Positions 40,639 through 43,196 of a DNA stretch of 43,196 nucleotides are shown here, piece by piece; position 1 is the first letter of the stretch, and every line of letters begins with the position of its first letter. The stretch covers positions 1 to 43,196 of the forward strand of contig CALDUE010000059.1 of assembly GCA_937923485.1 (NCBI GenBank). The letters are read 5' to 3'. The DNA is from an uncultured Saprospiraceae bacterium. Its GTDB lineage: Bacteria; Bacteroidota; Bacteroidia; Chitinophagales; Saprospiraceae. The notes under the pieces are model-generated. The model did not search any database, was not told where the DNA came from, and saw only the letters and a list, made by a program, of their open reading frames with translations. Position numbers and translations under genes: made by a program.

Positions 40639-43196
40639 ATGGCAACCAGCTCCCCAACGCTTCAGAAACGCTATAAAACGTGGTCGAGAATAATTCTCGT
40701 CCTCTTTTTCCTTGGAATCTTGGCTGTTGCTGGGACTTTTTTCATCTTATCTAAGGGTGATCTACCAACACTAACTCAGCTAGAAAATCCAAAAAGCGAA
40801 CTTTCTTCGACGGTCTATGCAGACGATGGAAGTGAGCTAGGTCGCTACTACATTCAAAATCGTGTAGCGGTGCAGTATGCAGAGCTCAACCCGTACCTGG
40901 TTGATGCCTTGCTGGCCACAGAGGATGAGCGCTATCACCAGCATTCGGGCATTGATTGGTGGGGTCTGACGCGCGCGATTAGTCGTCTAGGGAGAGATGG
41001 TGGAGCATCAACCATTACCCAGCAACTTGCTAAGCAAATGTTTACGGGTACACCTTCTCGAAGTATTCCAGGAAGAATAAAGCAGAAAGCGAAGGAGTGG
41101 ATCATTGCTACTCGCTTGGAACGCAACTACACCAAGGAGGAAATCATGGCGATGTACCTCAACATTTTTGAATTTACCTATGGTGCATTCGGAGTGCAGG
41201 CCGCCGCTGAAATCTATTTCGGAAAAGACCAGTCTGAGCTCGACAAGGACGAGGCGGCAATGTTGGTCGGTATGCTCAAAAGCCCTTCACTCTATAATCC
41301 TAAGGGTCATCCTGAACGAGCAAAGCGTCGCCGCGAGGTGGTGCTAAAGCAGATGGAAAAAGCGGGCAAGATCAATCAAGTAGAATATGATTCCCTTCGG
41401 GTGAAGCCACTGAAAGTGGTGATGAAAAGCCAGACGCATATCGATGGGCCAGCACCGTATTTCCGAATGGAGCTACGTAAAGAGATCCGTCGCATTCTTA
41501 AAGATCCAGACATTGTGGATGCGGACGGGGAATCATACGACATCAATAGAGACGGACTCAAGATTTTCACGACCATTGATCCGATCATTCAAGGGCTTGC
41601 TGAGACTGCTGCGTGGGATCACATGAAGCAATTGCAACAGACCTATGCTCGCGTTTGGAAGGATAGGGATCCATGGACTTACAAAGAGAATATTGGGGAG
41701 GAAGATGAAACAACTGAAGAAGAATTAGAATCGCGCGCCCGTCGATTGAAAGGTTTTATAAGAAACAGTGATCGCTACGCTAACCTTCGCGCAGAATTAC
41801 TTGAGCCTACGCTTGAGGAGATCGATGAGGATTATGATGGTTGGGAGATCACCGAGCGCGATATTGATCGCTTGATCTTAGAAAAAGCGGAGGGAGACGT
41901 GATCGCTTACCTGAAGCGTACGAGATCGATTGGGCAAACCTTAGAAGGTAGGTACCGCAAGCTGCTCAAGGATCAGAACAATTGGAACAAGCTCATGCGA
42001 GCCTATAACCGTCTAGATAAAGCTGTTCAATCTGAGTTCACGAAGCCTGTGAAGATGAAAGTCTTTGCATACAACACTGAGGGAGAGACGGATACCTTGC
42101 TTAGTCCGCTGGACTCCATCAAGTACCATAAGTCTATCCTTCAAATCGGCTCTATGGCCGTTGATCCTAAGACTGGGTTTGTTAAGGCTTGGGTTGGTGG
42201 TGTGAACCACAAGTGGTTTCCGTTTGACCACGTGCAAACGCGTCGTCAAGTTGGGTCTACATTTAAGCCTTTCATTTATGCGACGGCGATTGCTCAGCAA
42301 GGGATTTCACCATGCTACCGAGTTGCTGATTTACCACAAACTATTCGCGTAGGTGAAAGTGGGTTTAACCTGCTCGATGACTGGGCGCCGGGGAATGCTA
42401 ACGGTGAGTTTACTGGGGAGTATCTCACCTTGATGGATGCGCTCAAGAAATCAAAAAACTCTGTGAGTGTATATCTCATGAAGCAATTGGGAGATACGGA
42501 TCCTGTGAGAGGCTTGGTACACAACATGGGAATTGATTCGAGTGCTCGCTACAGCAATGGTCGGTTTATCGTTCCGCAGAGTCCAAGTATAGCTCTGGGA
42601 GCAACAGACCTTAGTGTCGAGGAGATGGCAGGCGCGTATACGACTTGGTCTAACAACGGTATTTACGTCAAGCCTGTGATCGTAAGCCGTATCGAAGACA
42701 AGAATGGTAAGGTGTTGTTCCAAGCTATTCCTGAAGAGCGTAACGCCCTTGATCCGATCAGCAATTATACGATGGTGCGTATGCTTCAGCACGCTGGGCG
42801 CAATGGCTACTATTTTGGAGGAGTAAGTGTTGAATACGGTGGTAAGACAGGAACCACCAATGACTATGTGGACGGCTGGTATATGGGAGTAACTCCAAAC
42901 CTAATTGTCGGTACATGGGTTGGTGGAGACGAACGCTACATCCGCTTTTTAACACTAACTAATGGACAAGGAGGCAAGATGGCCCGTCCTTACTTCGCGA
43001 GTTTACTTAAGAAGATCGAAGAGAATGCGGAAGAAATTGGCTGGGAGAAAGGTGCAAGGTTTAACGTCCCTGTAGGTGCAGGAGGCATTGAATTCGACTG
43101 CGAGAACGTACCCTTTGAGGCTTCTGCAACTGGTGGCTTTAATGATGTAGATTCTACGGGTGCGCCAATCGGTCCTCAAGCAAACGATCCGTTTGG
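40639..43196 (+). CDS. Class A penicillin-binding protein 1A (partial, runs off the window)
   Basis: This bifunctional peptidoglycan glycosyltransferase/transpeptidase is anchored in the inner membrane by one helix (about 18-40, IILVLFFLGILAVAG). The GT51 domain has the catalytic E95 in ATEDERYHQHSGID and GGASTITQQLAKQMF. A long acidic, helical insertion (about 340-430) precedes the transpeptidase domain, which has S540-TFK543, S605-KN607 and K736-TG738. The reading frame is open to the last base at about residue 852, so the C-terminus is missing. The start is the ATG at 40639. The 137-bp gap to the divergent cytochrome-b-like gene must contain its promoter. Confidence 0.95.
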   Translation, partial: MATSSPTLQKRYKTWSRIILVLFFLGILAVAGTFFILSKGDLPTLTQLENPKSELSSTVYADDGSELGRYYIQNRVAVQYAELNPYLVDALLATEDERYHQHSGIDWWGLTRAISRLGRDGGASTITQQLAKQMFTGTPSRSIPGRIKQKAKEWIIATRLERNYTKEEIMAMYLNIFEFTYGAFGVQAAAEIYFGKDQSELDKDEAAMLVGMLKSPSLYNPKGHPERAKRRREVVLKQMEKAGKINQVEYDSLRVKPLKVVMKSQTHIDGPAPYFRMELRKEIRRILKDPDIVDADGESYDINRDGLKIFTTIDPIIQGLAETAAWDHMKQLQQTYARVWKDRDPWTYKENIGEEDETTEEELESRARRLKGFIRNSDRYANLRAELLEPTLEEIDEDYDGWEITERDIDRLILEKAEGDVIAYLKRTRSIGQTLEGRYRKLLKDQNNWNKLMRAYNRLDKAVQSEFTKPVKMKVFAYNTEGETDTLLSPLDSIKYHKSILQIGSMAVDPKTGFVKAWVGGVNHKWFPFDHVQTRRQVGSTFKPFIYATAIAQQGISPCYRVADLPQTIRVGESGFNLLDDWAPGNANGEFTGEYLTLMDALKKSKNSVSVYLMKQLGDTDPVRGLVHNMGIDSSARYSNGRFIVPQSPSIALGATDLSVEEMAGAYTTWSNNGIYVKPVIVSRIEDKNGKVLFQAIPEERNALDPISNYTMVRMLQHAGRNGYYFGGVSVEYGGKTGTTNDYVDGWYMGVTPNLIVGTWVGGDERYIRFLTLTNGQGGKMARPYFASLLKKIEENAEEIGWEKGARFNVPVGAGGIEFDCENVPFEASATGGFNDVDSTGAPIGPQANDPF

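Overview
The window looks like a chromosomal segment of a Bacteroidota bacterium, probably a Saprospirales/Lewinella-like marine lineage; the lineage is an inference. Supporting signs are a secreted protein with a type IX secretion (T9SS) C-terminal sorting domain, a PorE-like TPR/PD40 protein, LVIVD-type surface lipoproteins, promoter -7 boxes of the Bacteroidota form TAnnTTTG in front of adk, obg, rplY and an acyl-CoA dehydrogenase gene, and few Shine-Dalgarno sequences. No rRNA, tRNA, IS element, prophage or CRISPR array is visible.

Layout. 1-3.6 kb: histidine degradation genes hutI and a HutG-type formimidoylglutamase, an isoprenylcysteine-methyltransferase-like membrane protein, a dodecin and an ABM-domain protein. 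3.6-6.4 kb (minus): a membrane coiled-coil protein, an OmpA-family protein and an LpxL/HtrB-type acyltransferase. 6.4-8.6 kb (plus): egtB and egtD for ergothioneine. 8.6-10.4 kb: a membrane-bound AraC-type regulator diverging from an unrecognised gene. 10.4-18.1 kb (all minus): obg, adk, an NlpC/P60 lipoprotein, a 977-residue protein with five YegP/DUF1508 repeats and a late membrane anchor, an omega-amidase-like nitrilase, and rplY (L25/Ctc). 18.2-20.6 kb: a HELGH lipoprotein, a five-helix membrane protein and a ligase-associated exonuclease. 20.7-25.1 kb: an A+T-rich T9SS cargo protein and a long acyl-CoA dehydrogenase behind a promoter flanked by two matching palindromes. 25.4-30.2 kb: a DUF1015 protein, an amidohydrolase, and a translationally coupled trio of two LVIVD-like lipoproteins and a small beta-barrel. 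30.3-36.9 kb: pyruvate kinase, a GH3/beta-lactamase-fold fusion and the PorE-like protein. 37-43.2 kb: PhoH, a SAM-hydroxide adenosyltransferase-like protein, aroB, a cytochrome-b-like membrane protein and a class A PBP cut by the window end.

Most genes are housekeeping or cell-envelope genes. The most unusual signals are at DNA level. A 14-bp motif, GCTTTCGCCAAAAC, occurs seven times exactly and at least seven more times with one mismatch, on both strands, in several reading frames and between genes. Two matching 16-bp palindromes bracket the -7 box of the acyl-CoA dehydrogenase. A second intrinsic terminator at 25352-25387, with no gene to terminate, hints at a small RNA or leader. A dispersed intergenic repeat is present in two copies 23 kb apart. 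The most unusual protein is the five-repeat YegP protein.
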